Assembly: GCF_014200805.1 (NCBI RefSeq)
Contig: NZ_JACHDB010000002.1
Location: 930,001-994,000, forward strand
Source of the DNA: Nocardiopsis composta
Lineage (GTDB): Bacteria > Actinomycetota > Actinomycetes > Streptosporangiales > Streptosporangiaceae
DNA length: 64,000 nucleotides
Reading direction: 5' to 3'
The position numbers were made by a program, and so were the translations under genes. Numbering within the stretch: position 1 is the stretch's first letter; the number at the start of each line of letters is the position of its first letter. The notes below the pieces were generated by a model. That model was given only the letters and a program-made list of their open reading frames with translations. It did not search any database and was not told where the DNA came from. Below are positions 24,963 to 32,957 of the stretch, piece after piece.

Positions 24963-26308
24963 CGGAGACGGCCGTGGACCTGCTGATCACCGATGTGTGC
25001 GTGTGGACGGCGGGGGAGTGGCGCGAGCACCGCGACGTCGCCGTCGCGGGCGGCCGGGTGGCGGCGATCCGGCCGGCGGGGGCGGAGCGGGCCGCCGCCC
25101 CGCACACGGTCGACGGCTCGGGAGGCCACCTCCTGCCGGGCATCGTCAACACGCACACCCACCTGAACCAGGCCCTGCTGCGCGGGATCGGGGAGGGGCT
25201 GCCGCTCCTGGCCTGGCTGCGCGGCGTCGGCGAGGCCACCGTGGCGCTCACCCCCGAGCAGGCCTACACCGCCGCGGCCTGCGCCGCGGTGGAGGCGCTG
25301 CGCAGCGGCACCACCACCCTGGTCGAGCACATGTGGCCGCATACCTCCCGGGAGGTGCGCGACGCCGTGCTGCGCGCGCTGCAGGACGCGGGCATCCGGG
25401 CGGTGCTGTGCGTGGGCGCGGCCGACCGCCCCGACGCCACGCGCGCCTGGGGGATCGACCCGCGGCTGCTGCGCCCGCTGGAAGAGGTCTTCGGCCACGT
25501 CGACGAGCTGGCCGCGAAGGCTGAGGGCGGGGCCGTCACGCTCGGGCTGGCCGTGCCCAACCCCCGCTCGCTCACCCCGCGCGGCATGGAGCTGGTGCGG
25601 GGCTTCGCCGGCGAGCGGGACCTGCCGGTCAGCATCCACCTGCTGGAGACCGCCACCGACGAGGAGAAGTGCCGCGAGCACACCGGGATGGGGGCGGTGG
25701 AGTTCCTGCGCTCCTCGGGCTTCCTGTGGGACCGGCTGCTGGCGGTGCACTGCTGCGAGCTCGACGCGGCCGGCCGGCGGGCCCTGGCCGAGGCCGGGAC
25801 CGCGGTCTCCTACAACCCGCTGAGCAACATGCGGCTGGGCAGCGGCGTCGCACCGGTACCCCAGATGCGCGCGGCCGGCATCGACGTGGGGATCGGCGTC
25901 GACGGGGCCGCCAGCAACGACACCCAGGACGCCCTGGAGGCGCTGCGCATCGGCGCCTACCTCCAGCGGGCCGCCCGCAAGCGCGCCGACCTGCTCGGGT
26001 TCGCCGAGATGATGGGCATCGGGTCCGGCGGGGCCAACCGGGCGCTGGGGCTGCCCGAGGTCCCGGGAGGAATAGCCGAGGGCGGGCCGGCCGACCTGTT
26101 CCTGGTCCGCTTCGAGCGGGACATCGGCTGCGTGCCGGCCGCCGACCCCGGCGCCGTGCTGCTCACCACCGGCAGCGCCCGGGTGGTGGACACCGTGGTG
26201 GTCGGCGGCGAGGTGGTGCTGAGCGGCGGCCGGCACGCCTTCCTGGACGAGTCCGCGCTGATCGAGCGGGCCCGCGCGTGCGCGCCGCCGGTTCCGGCGG
26301 GGCGGTGA
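24959..26308 (+). CDS. ATZ/TRZ-type amidohydrolase (8-oxoguanine deaminase-like)
   Basis: The 449-residue protein is a metal-dependent aminohydrolase: metal ligands in GIVNTHTHLNQALLRG (HxH about 62-64), VSIHLLET, LAVHCCELD and the Asp in VGIGVDGAASNDTQD, with LLITDVCVW opening the outer beta domain. GVDGxASND is typical of 8-oxoguanine and related purine deaminases, but cytosine, guanine or S-adenosylhomocysteine-type substrates cannot be excluded. It is co-translated with the nucleobase permease (ATGA overlap), so uptake followed by deamination is the likely route. A hairpin at 26313-26346 ends the operon. Confidence 0.88.
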   Translation: MTETAVDLLITDVCVWTAGEWREHRDVAVAGGRVAAIRPAGAERAAAPHTVDGSGGHLLPGIVNTHTHLNQALLRGIGEGLPLLAWLRGVGEATVALTPEQAYTAAACAAVEALRSGTTTLVEHMWPHTSREVRDAVLRALQDAGIRAVLCVGAADRPDATRAWGIDPRLLRPLEEVFGHVDELAAKAEGGAVTLGLAVPNPRSLTPRGMELVRGFAGERDLPVSIHLLETATDEEKCREHTGMGAVEFLRSSGFLWDRLLAVHCCELDAAGRRALAEAGTAVSYNPLSNMRLGSGVAPVPQMRAAGIDVGIGVDGAASNDTQDALEALRIGAYLQRAARKRADLLGFAEMMGIGSGGANRALGLPEVPGGIAEGGPADLFLVRFERDIGCVPAADPGAVLLTTGSARVVDTVVVGGEVVLSGGRHAFLDESALIERARACAPPVPAGR

Positions 26309-26312
26309 GGAG

Positions 26313-26346
26313 GCCGGGGGCGGCCGGTCCTCCGGCCGCCCCCGGC
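26313..26346. terminator. hairpin terminator after deaminase gene
   Basis: Perfect 15-nt arms (GCCGGGGGCGGCCGG and complement) with loop TCCT begin five bases after the stop. Confidence 0.75.
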
Positions 26347-26394
26347 GTGCGCGGTGCGCCCCTCGGCGGCCTCCCCGGGGGAGCCCCGACCGGT

Positions 26395-26408
26395 GTGTTC
26401 GGGAACAC
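26395..26408. promoter_or_regulatory. GTGTTC-GG-GAACAC palindrome upstream of pup
   Basis: A 14-bp inverted repeat lies 55 bases upstream of the putative pup -10. It resembles a repressor or activator site but does not match the actinobacterial LexA box, which has the half-sites in the opposite order. Confidence 0.4.
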
Positions 26409-26462
26409 TTCGCGGTGACCCGCCGTTCGCACGGATGTACGGACAATCCGGCGGGAAGTGGG

Positions 26463-26468
26463 TAACGT
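26463..26468 (+). promoter_or_regulatory. -10 hexamer TAACGT for pup
   Basis: TAACGT within GGGTAACGTGC fits TANNNT and lies 86 bases before the pup ATG. It would give pup its own transcript, needed because a terminator precedes it. Confidence 0.45.
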
Positions 26469-26554
26469 GCACACAACGGGACCCGTCATCGAGGTTGAGG
26501 CGGGGCCCGGCGGGCCAAGATAAGGGCGAGAGCCCCGATCGAGGAGGTTGTGGG

Positions 26555-26758
26555 ATGGCGACCAAGGACACCGGCGGGCAGAAGCACGGCACTCGGCGGG
26601 ACGAAGAGGTCGAGGAGACAGAGGCCTCCGCCGAGACGACCACGCGCAACGAAGAGCTGGACTCCGACGTCGACGACATCCTGGACGAGATCGATGAGGT
26701 CCTCGAATCCAACGCCGAGGACTTCGTCCGCCAGTTCGTGCAGAAGGGCGGGCAGTGA
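26555..26758 (+). CDS. pup: prokaryotic ubiquitin-like protein Pup
   Basis: The 67-residue acidic, largely disordered protein has the central LDSDVDDILDEIDEVLESNA region that binds the Mpa coiled coil and the C-terminal FVRQFVQKGGQ. The terminal Gln must be converted to Glu by Dop before PafA can join it to lysines of target proteins. The ATG at 26555 follows GAGGAGG at 26541-26547 with good spacing. Normally dop is directly upstream; here a purine operon intervenes. A strong hairpin follows, before prcB. Confidence 0.97.
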   Translation: MATKDTGGQKHGTRRDEEVEETEASAETTTRNEELDSDVDDILDEIDEVLESNAEDFVRQFVQKGGQ

Positions 26759-26794
26759 CGCGGACCGCCGCCTCCGGGGCCGCCGCGGAGCACC

Positions 26795-26828
26795 GGGGCC
26801 GGGCCGCCTCCCGGGGCGGCCCGGCCCC
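26795..26828. terminator. strong hairpin between pup and prcB
   Basis: Perfect 14-nt arms (GGGGCCGGGCCGCC and complement) around TCCCGG, 36 bases after the pup stop. It could terminate most pup transcripts or protect pup mRNA, raising Pup over the core subunits. Confidence 0.7.
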
Positions 26829-26922
26829 GCCCGTTCCGGAGCGTCCGGCCTCCGGCGCTCCCGCCGGGTTCGCCCTCAGCGGAGCGGCCCCCGGGCGCTA
26901 CCCCCGGTTCCCCCGGGGTCAG

Positions 26923-26928
26923 TAGGGT
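26923..26928 (+). promoter_or_regulatory. -10 hexamer TAGGGT for prcB
   Basis: TAGGGT in CAGTAGGGTCGACAC lies past the pup hairpin and about 90 bases before the prcB GTG, a candidate separate promoter for prcBA. Confidence 0.45.
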
Positions 26929-27015
26929 CGACACCAGGAAACGTCAATCGTCGCATGCGCCCCGCCGCCCCTTCGGCGACGCGACCACAGGCGGGGCGCC
27001 ATCGAAGGGAGTCGC

Positions 27016-27861
27016 GTGTCTGAAGCGTTCGAGGGCGGACGGCTGCCCGCCGCGTACATGAATCCGGGGATGTCGTCTTTCACCGAGTTCCTCAGCGCGG
27101 TCCATCCCGACCTGCTGCCCAACTGGCGGGACCTCCCGCAGGCCTCCGGGGCGCACAACCTCACCCCCGACGCCACCACCATCGTGGCGCTGACCTTCTC
27201 CGGCGGCGTGCTGCTGGCCGGCGACCGCCGGGCGACCTCCGGCAACGTCATCGCCAACCGGGACATGGAGAAGCTCTTCCGCGCCGACGAGTTCTCCGCG
27301 GTGGCGATCGCCGGCGCGGCCGGCATCGGCATCGAGCTCGCCCGGCTCTACCAGGTCGAACTGGAGCACTACGAGAAGCGGGAGAGCCGGCCGCTCTCCC
27401 TGGAAGGTAAGGCCAACCGGCTGGCCAACATGCTCCGCGGCAACCTCGGCCTGGCCATGCAGGGCTTCGTCGTGGTGCCGCTGCTGGTCGGCTACGACGA
27501 GGCGCGCGACATCGGCCGGATCTTCAGCTACGACCCGGTGGGCGGCCGCTACGAGGAGCAGCGCTACCACTCCATCGGCTCCGGCTCGGTCTTCGCCAAG
27601 GGGTCGCTGAAGAAGCTGTTCACCGACGACCTCACCGAGGAGCAGGCGGTCCAGGCGGCGGTGCAGGCGCTCTACGACGCGGCCGAGGACGACTCCGCCA
27701 CCGGCGGCCCGGACCTGCACCGCAAGATCTACCCGCTGGTCGACATCGTCACCGAGGAGGGCTACCGGCGGCTGCCGACCGACGAGGTCGCACGGGTGGC
27801 CGAGACGGTCGTGGCCGGGCGCGCCGAGCGTCCGGACGGCCCCAACGCCCCGCTCGCCTGA
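27016..27861 (+). CDS. prcB: 20S proteasome beta subunit PrcB
   Basis: The 281-residue precursor has a 53-residue propeptide that ends before the catalytic threonine of [20 protein letters not shown] (Thr54 from the GTG start). Asp and Lys partners are visible in GDRRATSG and the DMEKLFRAD region (the active-site Lys33 position). Removal of the propeptide after assembly exposes the N-terminal nucleophile. PrcB forms the two inner rings of the core and degrades proteins delivered by Mpa. prcA follows 77 bases downstream. Length and propeptide match mycobacterial and Streptomyces subunits. Confidence 0.97.
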   Translation: MSEAFEGGRLPAAYMNPGMSSFTEFLSAVHPDLLPNWRDLPQASGAHNLTPDATTIVALTFSGGVLLAGDRRATSGNVIANRDMEKLFRADEFSAVAIAGAAGIGIELARLYQVELEHYEKRESRPLSLEGKANRLANMLRGNLGLAMQGFVVVPLLVGYDEARDIGRIFSYDPVGGRYEEQRYHSIGSGSVFAKGSLKKLFTDDLTEEQAVQAAVQALYDAAEDDSATGGPDLHRKIYPLVDIVTEEGYRRLPTDEVARVAETVVAGRAERPDGPNAPLA

Positions 27862-27938
27862 CCGGTCCCGCGCCGCCGTCGCCGGCGGCGCGGCCCGACC
27901 ACCGCCCCGCAGCACGAACAGCAAAGGAACGATCAGCG

Positions 27939-28703
27939 GTGTCGATGCCGTTCTACGTCTCGCCCGAGCAGAGCATGAAGGACAAGGCGGACTACGCGCG
28001 CAAGGGGATCGCGCGCGGCCGCAGCGCCGTGGTACTGCAGTACGACGGCGGCATCCTGCTCGTCGCGGACAACATGTCCCGCACCCTGCACAAGATCAGC
28101 GAGCTCTACGACCGGGTGGCGTTCGCCGCCGTCGGGCGCGGCAACGAGTTCGAGAACCTGCGCCTGGGCGGCGTCCGCTACGCCGACGCGCACGGCTACG
28201 CCTACGACCGGCGCGACGTCACCGGCCGGATGCTGGCCAACGCCTACGCCCAGACCCTGGGCACGGTCTTCAGCGAGAGCAACAAGCCCTGGGAGGTGGA
28301 GATCGTCGTGGCCGAGGTCGGCGACGACGCCGACTCCGACCAGATCTACCGGATCACCTTCGACGGCTCGGTCGCCGACGAGAAGGGCCTGGTGGGCATG
28401 GGCGGCTCCGCCGAGGCGGTGACCAACGCGCTCAAGGAGCGGTTCGACCCGGCCGCCCCGCTCAGCGAGGCGCTGTCCGCGGCGATGTACGCGCTCTCCC
28501 ACGAGCAGCACGAGCGCCGCGAGCTGGACGCCGCCAACCTGGAGGTGGCGATCCTGGAGCGGGCCCGCGAGCACCGCAAGTTCCGCCGGATCCGCGGCGC
28601 CCGCCTGGAGCGGCTGATCGAGGAGGCGCGCGCCGCCGACTCCTCGTCCTCCTCCGGCTCGGAGGGCTCCTCGAACGGGAACGGCGCGGAGAGCGGCGCC
28701 TGA
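27939..28703 (+). CDS. prcA: 20S proteasome alpha subunit PrcA
   Basis: The 254-residue protein begins with the alpha-subunit gate region ([21 protein letters not shown]) and continues with [19 protein letters not shown] and [19 protein letters not shown]. It lacks a catalytic N-terminal Thr, as expected. The tail from about 235 is Ser/Gly/Asn-rich and probably disordered. PrcA forms the outer rings that gate entry and take the GQYL tail of Mpa. The GTG at 27939 is 77 bases after prcB. A hairpin at 28705-28758 follows. Confidence 0.97.
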   Translation: MSMPFYVSPEQSMKDKADYARKGIARGRSAVVLQYDGGILLVADNMSRTLHKISELYDRVAFAAVGRGNEFENLRLGGVRYADAHGYAYDRRDVTGRMLANAYAQTLGTVFSESNKPWEVEIVVAEVGDDADSDQIYRITFDGSVADEKGLVGMGGSAEAVTNALKERFDPAAPLSEALSAAMYALSHEQHERRELDAANLEVAILERAREHRKFRRIRGARLERLIEEARAADSSSSSGSEGSSNGNGAESGA

Positions 28704-28704
28704 G

Positions 28705-28758
28705 GCTCGGCCGGTCGGCCCCGCCCCGCATCCGGGCGGGCCGACCGGTTTCCCGAGC
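28705..28758. terminator. hairpin between prcA and pafA
   Basis: CCGGTCGGCC(C)CGCCC pairs with GGGCGGGCCGACCGG, extended outside by GCTCGG/CCGAGC. It starts directly after the prcA stop and probably ends the prcBA transcript. Confidence 0.65.
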
Positions 28759-28875
28759 CGGGACGGTGCCGATAAACAAGGTGGAGTCGTCGGCAGCGCA
28801 GCGGGGCTCCGGCCGAGGGCTCCCGGCCGAACCGGGCCCGCGCGGCTGCCACGGGACGGGAAATGGTGAGGCCGC

Positions 28876-30234
28876 GTGGAACGACGCATTTTCGGACTGG
28901 AGAACGAGTACGGCGTCACCTGCACGTTCCGGGGACAGCGCCGGCTGTCGCCGGACGAGGTGGCGCGCTACCTGTTCCGCCGCGTCGTGTCGTGGGGACG
29001 CAGCAGCAACGTCTTCCTGCGCAACGGCGCCCGCCTCTACCTCGACGTCGGAAGCCACCCCGAGTACGCCACCCCCGAGTGCGACGACCTGGCCGACCTC
29101 GTCGCGCACGACAAGGCGGGCGAGCGCATCCTGGAGGGCCTGCAGGTCGACGCGGAGCAGCGGCTGCACGAGGAGGGCATCGCCGGAGAGATCTACCTGT
29201 TCAAGAACAACACCGACTCCGCCGGCAACTCCTACGGCTGCCACGAGAACTACCTGGTCGGCCGGCACGGCGAGTTCGGCCGGCTCGCCGACATCCTGAT
29301 CCCCTTCCTGGTCACCCGGCAGATCATCTGCGGCGCCGGCAAGGTCCTGCAGACCCCGCGCGGGGCGCTGTACTGCGTGAGCCAGCGCGCCGAGCACATC
29401 TGGGAGGGCGTCTCCTCGGCGACCACCCGGTCCCGGCCCATCATCAACACCCGCGACGAGCCGCACGCCGACGCCGAGCGGTTCCGCCGGCTGCACGTCA
29501 TCGTCGGCGATTCCAACATGAGCGAGGTGACCACCCTGCTCAAGCTGGCCTCCACCGACCTGGTGCTGCGGATGATCGAGACCGGCGTGGTGATGCGCGA
29601 CTACACGCTGGAGAACCCGATCCGGGCGATCCGCGAGGTCAGCCACGACATGACCGGGCGGCGCAAGGTGCGGCTGGCCAACGGGCGCGAGGCCAGCGCC
29701 CTGGAGATCCAGCGCGAGTACCTGGAGAAGGTCCAGTCGTATGTGGACCGCAACGGCACCGACGCCACCGGCAAGCGGGTGCTGGAGCTGTGGGCGCGCA
29801 CCCTGGAGGCGGTGGAGACGCAGAACCTCTCCCTGGTGGAGCGGGAGATCGACTGGGTCGCCAAGTACAAGCTGCTGGAGCGGTACCGGTCCAAGCACGG
29901 GCTGTCGCTGTCCTCGCCGCGCATCGCCCAGCTCGACCTGACCTACCACGACATCCACCGCGACCGCGGCCTGTTCTACCTGATGCAGCGCAAGGGCCAG
30001 ATGGACCGGGTCGTCGGCGACCTGCGGATCTTCCGGGCCAAGTCGGTGCCCCCGCAGACCACCCGGGCCCGGCTGCGCGGCGAGTTCATCCGCAAGGCCC
30101 AGGAGAAGCGCCGCGACTTCACCGTGGACTGGGTGCACCTCAAGCTCAACGACCAGGCGCAGCGCACCGTGCTGTGCAAGGACCCGTTCAAGGCGGTGGA
30201 CGAGCGGGTGGAGAAGCTCATCGCCGGCATGTGA
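28876..30234 (+). CDS. pafA: Pup-protein ligase PafA
   Basis: The 452-residue protein starts with [17 protein letters not shown], bearing the catalytic Glu/Asp-type strand of the PafA/Dop ligase fold, and shows [50 protein letters not shown] and a C-terminal domain ([17 protein letters not shown]). It lacks the N-terminal insertion seen in Dop. PafA uses ATP to phosphorylate the terminal Glu of Pup and joins it to substrate lysines. It follows prcA after a hairpin and a 172-bp gap, so it probably has its own promoter. The start is GTG at 28876. Confidence 0.97.
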   Translation: MERRIFGLENEYGVTCTFRGQRRLSPDEVARYLFRRVVSWGRSSNVFLRNGARLYLDVGSHPEYATPECDDLADLVAHDKAGERILEGLQVDAEQRLHEEGIAGEIYLFKNNTDSAGNSYGCHENYLVGRHGEFGRLADILIPFLVTRQIICGAGKVLQTPRGALYCVSQRAEHIWEGVSSATTRSRPIINTRDEPHADAERFRRLHVIVGDSNMSEVTTLLKLASTDLVLRMIETGVVMRDYTLENPIRAIREVSHDMTGRRKVRLANGREASALEIQREYLEKVQSYVDRNGTDATGKRVLELWARTLEAVETQNLSLVEREIDWVAKYKLLERYRSKHGLSLSSPRIAQLDLTYHDIHRDRGLFYLMQRKGQMDRVVGDLRIFRAKSVPPQTTRARLRGEFIRKAQEKRRDFTVDWVHLKLNDQAQRTVLCKDPFKAVDERVEKLIAGM

Positions 30235-30245
30235 CCCGGCGGCGG

Positions 30246-30271
30246 GGGAGGGGCCCGGCGCGGCCCCTCCC
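30246..30271. terminator. terminator-like hairpin after pafA
   Basis: GGGAGGGGCC and GGCCCCTCCC pair around CGGCGC, eleven bases past the stop, followed by TCTC. Confidence 0.65.
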
Positions 30272-30357
30272 TCTCAACCGGCTCTTACCCGGATACGGCA
30301 TCATGCCCTTTTCGATAGTGTGTCTGGGACCCGAGCCGGATATTGAGGTAGTGCCCT

Positions 30358-31431
30358 ATGCGACGACGTGCCGCCGCCCTCGCGGTGCCGTTCTCCGTCG
30401 TGCTGCTGGCGTCGTCCGCCTGCGGCGCGATCCCAGAGAAGTACCAGGTCCCCGCCTTCATGCGGATGGACGAGGAGGAGACCGACAGCCGCCTGCCCAC
30501 GGTCGAGGGCAAGCCCGGCGAAGAACCGAAGGTCGCCTTCCCCGACATCGCTCCGCCCGGCGAGCAGATCTCCGGCGTGGTCCGCCCCGGTGACGACGAG
30601 GAGATCATCCGGGCCGACGACACGCTCCTCGTCGACATCGTCGACTACCAGTGGACCGGCAAGGGCAAGTCGGAGAAGACCAACTCCACCTATGAGACCG
30701 ACACGCCGTTCCTGCTCCAGCTCAACCAGGTGAACGAGGAGCTCAGCGGCGCCCTGGTGAACCAAGCGGTCGGCGCGCAGGTGGCGTTCGTGCTGCCCGG
30801 GCCCGACCCGGCCCAGGCCGAGGCGCAGGGCATGGAGCCGCAGGAGGGCGACACCGTCTCGGTCGTGGAGGTGCGCGACCGGTTCGGCAAGGGCGACACC
30901 GTCCAGGGCAAGCAGCAGACCGACGGCGGCGACGGGCTGCCGACCGCCGCGGACGCCGGCTCGGCCGCCCCGGAGATCGAGATCCCCAAGGACACCGACC
31001 CGCCGAAGAAGCTGGAGAAGGTCGACCTGATCGAGGGCGGCGGCCCCGAGACCGAGAAGGAGCAGCAGCTCGTCGTCCAGTACACCGGGGTCCGGTGGGA
31101 GGACGGCGAGATGTTCGACTCCTCCTGGAAGCAGGGCGGCACCCCGTTCACCTTCCCGCTCGGCCAGGGCCAGGTCATCGAGGGCTGGGACAAGGGCCTG
31201 GAGGGCGTCAAGGTCGGCTCCCGGGTCATGCTCGTCATCCCGGAGGACCAGGCCTACGGCAAGGAGGCCGAGGAGAACGGCCAGCCGGCCGGCACCCTGG
31301 TCTTCGTCGTCGACGTGCTCGGTGCGGTCAACCCGCCGCCGCCCCCGGAAGAGGAGGGCGACGGCAAGGACTCCGGCGACAAGGAGTCCAAGGACTCCGA
31401 GGACAAGGACGCCGAGGGCGGCGAAGGCTGA
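30358..31431 (+). CDS. FKBP-type peptidyl-prolyl isomerase lipoprotein
   Basis: The 357-residue protein has a lipoprotein signal (Arg-rich start, hydrophobic core, lipobox LASSAC, Cys about residue 21). An N-terminal domain (about 60-190) resembles a degenerate FKBP-like fold, and a C-terminal FKBP domain follows (about 225-330: VQYTGVRWEDGEMFDSSW, VIEGWDKGLEGVKVGSRVML, IPEDQAYG). The tail is a Lys/Asp/Glu-rich low-complexity stretch. It probably catalyses proline isomerisation of secreted proteins outside the membrane. An FKBP gene next to pafA and pafBC is conserved in actinobacteria. The ATG at 30358 leaves room for the full signal peptide. Confidence 0.9.
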   Translation: MRRRAAALAVPFSVVLLASSACGAIPEKYQVPAFMRMDEEETDSRLPTVEGKPGEEPKVAFPDIAPPGEQISGVVRPGDDEEIIRADDTLLVDIVDYQWTGKGKSEKTNSTYETDTPFLLQLNQVNEELSGALVNQAVGAQVAFVLPGPDPAQAEAQGMEPQEGDTVSVVEVRDRFGKGDTVQGKQQTDGGDGLPTAADAGSAAPEIEIPKDTDPPKKLEKVDLIEGGGPETEKEQQLVVQYTGVRWEDGEMFDSSWKQGGTPFTFPLGQGQVIEGWDKGLEGVKVGSRVMLVIPEDQAYGKEAEENGQPAGTLVFVVDVLGAVNPPPPPEEEGDGKDSGDKESKDSEDKDAEGGEG

Positions 31432-31578
31432 CCCCTCCCGGCCCGGGAACCCGCGCCCCGGGGCCGCGGCCCACCGCCGCGCCCCGGGGCGTTCCCATGC
31501 CCGGACGCGGAGGGACGGCGCTTTCCCGCAGGGCTCCGGGATCCCGCCCGGCTCCAGGCCGCCGGCGCCGCCGGTCTC

Positions 31579-32826
31579 TCAGGCGTTGAGCAGGGCCGCC
31601 GCGTGCCGGCCGGCCGCCGCGGCGGTCAGGAAGCAGGCGGTGTCCTCGTCCAGGGAGCGGCCCATGCTGGACAGCCGGACCGGCAGGGCGCGCAGCGCGT
31701 CCTCCAGCCCCTCCAGATCGATGTGGACCAGGCGGTGCCGCTCGGCCAGCAGCGCCGCGTCCCTCGCCACCCGGGCGCCGAACGAGCCGCGCAGCGCCGG
31801 GACCGGCACGTCGGCGCGGGCCAGGGCGACCTTGCCGTAGGCGGTCAGGCTGTGGTGGGAGACCCCGCGGTGCCGCTCGCGCGGGTCGGCGTCGCTCACC
31901 CGAAGCGCGGCGATCGGCCGGCCGCCCAGCACCGAGGCGGCGTTCACCGCCTCCCCGGCGGCCACCCCGGAGAACCCCCACGGGGTGCCGGTGCCCAGGT
32001 TGCCCGGCCCCTGCGCGACCACCGCCAGCTCCGCGCCGAGCACGTGCCGGGCGGCGAGCAGGCCGCTGTGCACGGTCACCGCCTCCAGGTCGCCGCCGAA
32101 GGCCTGCCCGGTGGTGACCACCCCGGCCAGCAGGCCGGCCTCGCGCAGCGCCGCCGCGGTCCGGGAGAACGCCGCCGGCAGCGCCCCGCCGTCGAGCATC
32201 ACGTAGACCGCGCGCACCCCGGGCCGGTCCGCGTCGGCCCCGGCGAGCACCGCGGGCAGCGCCGAGTGCAGGTCGGCGGTGACCACCGGCATCCCGTCCA
32301 GGCCCTCGGCGTCGCGCAGCACGGCGTGGTAGGGGGAGTCCTGCCCGTCGGCGCCCAGCACGGTGGTCTGCAGCGGGGTGTAGCGCGCCTTGACCAGGTG
32401 CCCGGGCACCGGGGCGTCGTCGGGCAGCCGGTCCGGCAGCGCGGCCACCATCGCGTACCCGCCGGTGCCCAGCCCCAGGTCGAGGGCGGTGGTGTTGAGC
32501 AGCACCCGGTCGCCGGGGGCCGGGGTGCCGACCAGGTCGGTGTAGGCCAGCGCGCGGCAGACCCGGACCCGGCGCTCGGCGGGTTCGGCCGGGGCGGCCA
32601 CGGCCCCGGCCTCCGGGGCGGCGCCCTCCTCCGCGGAACCGGGCTCCGGCAGAGCGCCGCCCGCCCCGCCGGCGTCCGGTCCGCGGCCCTGCTCCGGCAC
32701 CGGTCCCGCCCCGCCGGGAGGCGCCTCCGGCCGGTCGTCCAGCTCGGCGTCGACCTCCACCGCGCCCGGCCATGCGCGGCGGACCGCGGCCACTCGTCCA
32801 GCTCGCCATCGGATCACGGGAAGCAC
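31579..32826 (-). CDS. DUF3866-family protein
   Basis: The 415-residue protein belongs to an actinobacterial family of unknown function that accompanies paf genes. Visible conserved blocks include PGDRVLLNTTALDLGLGTGGYAMV, GHLVKARYTPLQTTVLG, AVVAQGPGNLGTGTPWGFSGV and RVSDADPRERHRGVSHHSLTAYGKVAL. A Pro/Ala/Glu-rich low-complexity insertion (about 30-85) interrupts the N-terminal part. No signal peptide or membrane segment is seen. The GTG at 32826 is used because upstream frames overlap the divergent pafBC promoter. Its role is unknown. Confidence 0.8.
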   Translation of the reverse strand: MLPVIRWRAGRVAAVRRAWPGAVEVDAELDDRPEAPPGGAGPVPEQGRGPDAGGAGGALPEPGSAEEGAAPEAGAVAAPAEPAERRVRVCRALAYTDLVGTPAPGDRVLLNTTALDLGLGTGGYAMVAALPDRLPDDAPVPGHLVKARYTPLQTTVLGADGQDSPYHAVLRDAEGLDGMPVVTADLHSALPAVLAGADADRPGVRAVYVMLDGGALPAAFSRTAAALREAGLLAGVVTTGQAFGGDLEAVTVHSGLLAARHVLGAELAVVAQGPGNLGTGTPWGFSGVAAGEAVNAASVLGGRPIAALRVSDADPRERHRGVSHHSLTAYGKVALARADVPVPALRGSFGARVARDAALLAERHRLVHIDLEGLEDALRALPVRLSSMGRSLDEDTACFLTAAAAGRHAAALLNA

Positions 32827-32957
32827 GGTACCGTCGGGGCGTGAGGCGGCGCTGCGACGGCGCGCCGCCGGATGACCGGAGCAGCGCCGGCGGAGGGCCG
32901 CCGGGTCCGTGTCCGCCCCGAGGGAGGGCGGCGCGTGCAGCGGGAGGACGGAGAAAG

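Noticed and set aside
26395-26408. LexA/SOS box upstream of pup
   Set aside because: Half-sites are GTTC...GAAC, the reverse order of the actinobacterial GAAC-N4-GTTC box, with only two bases between them.
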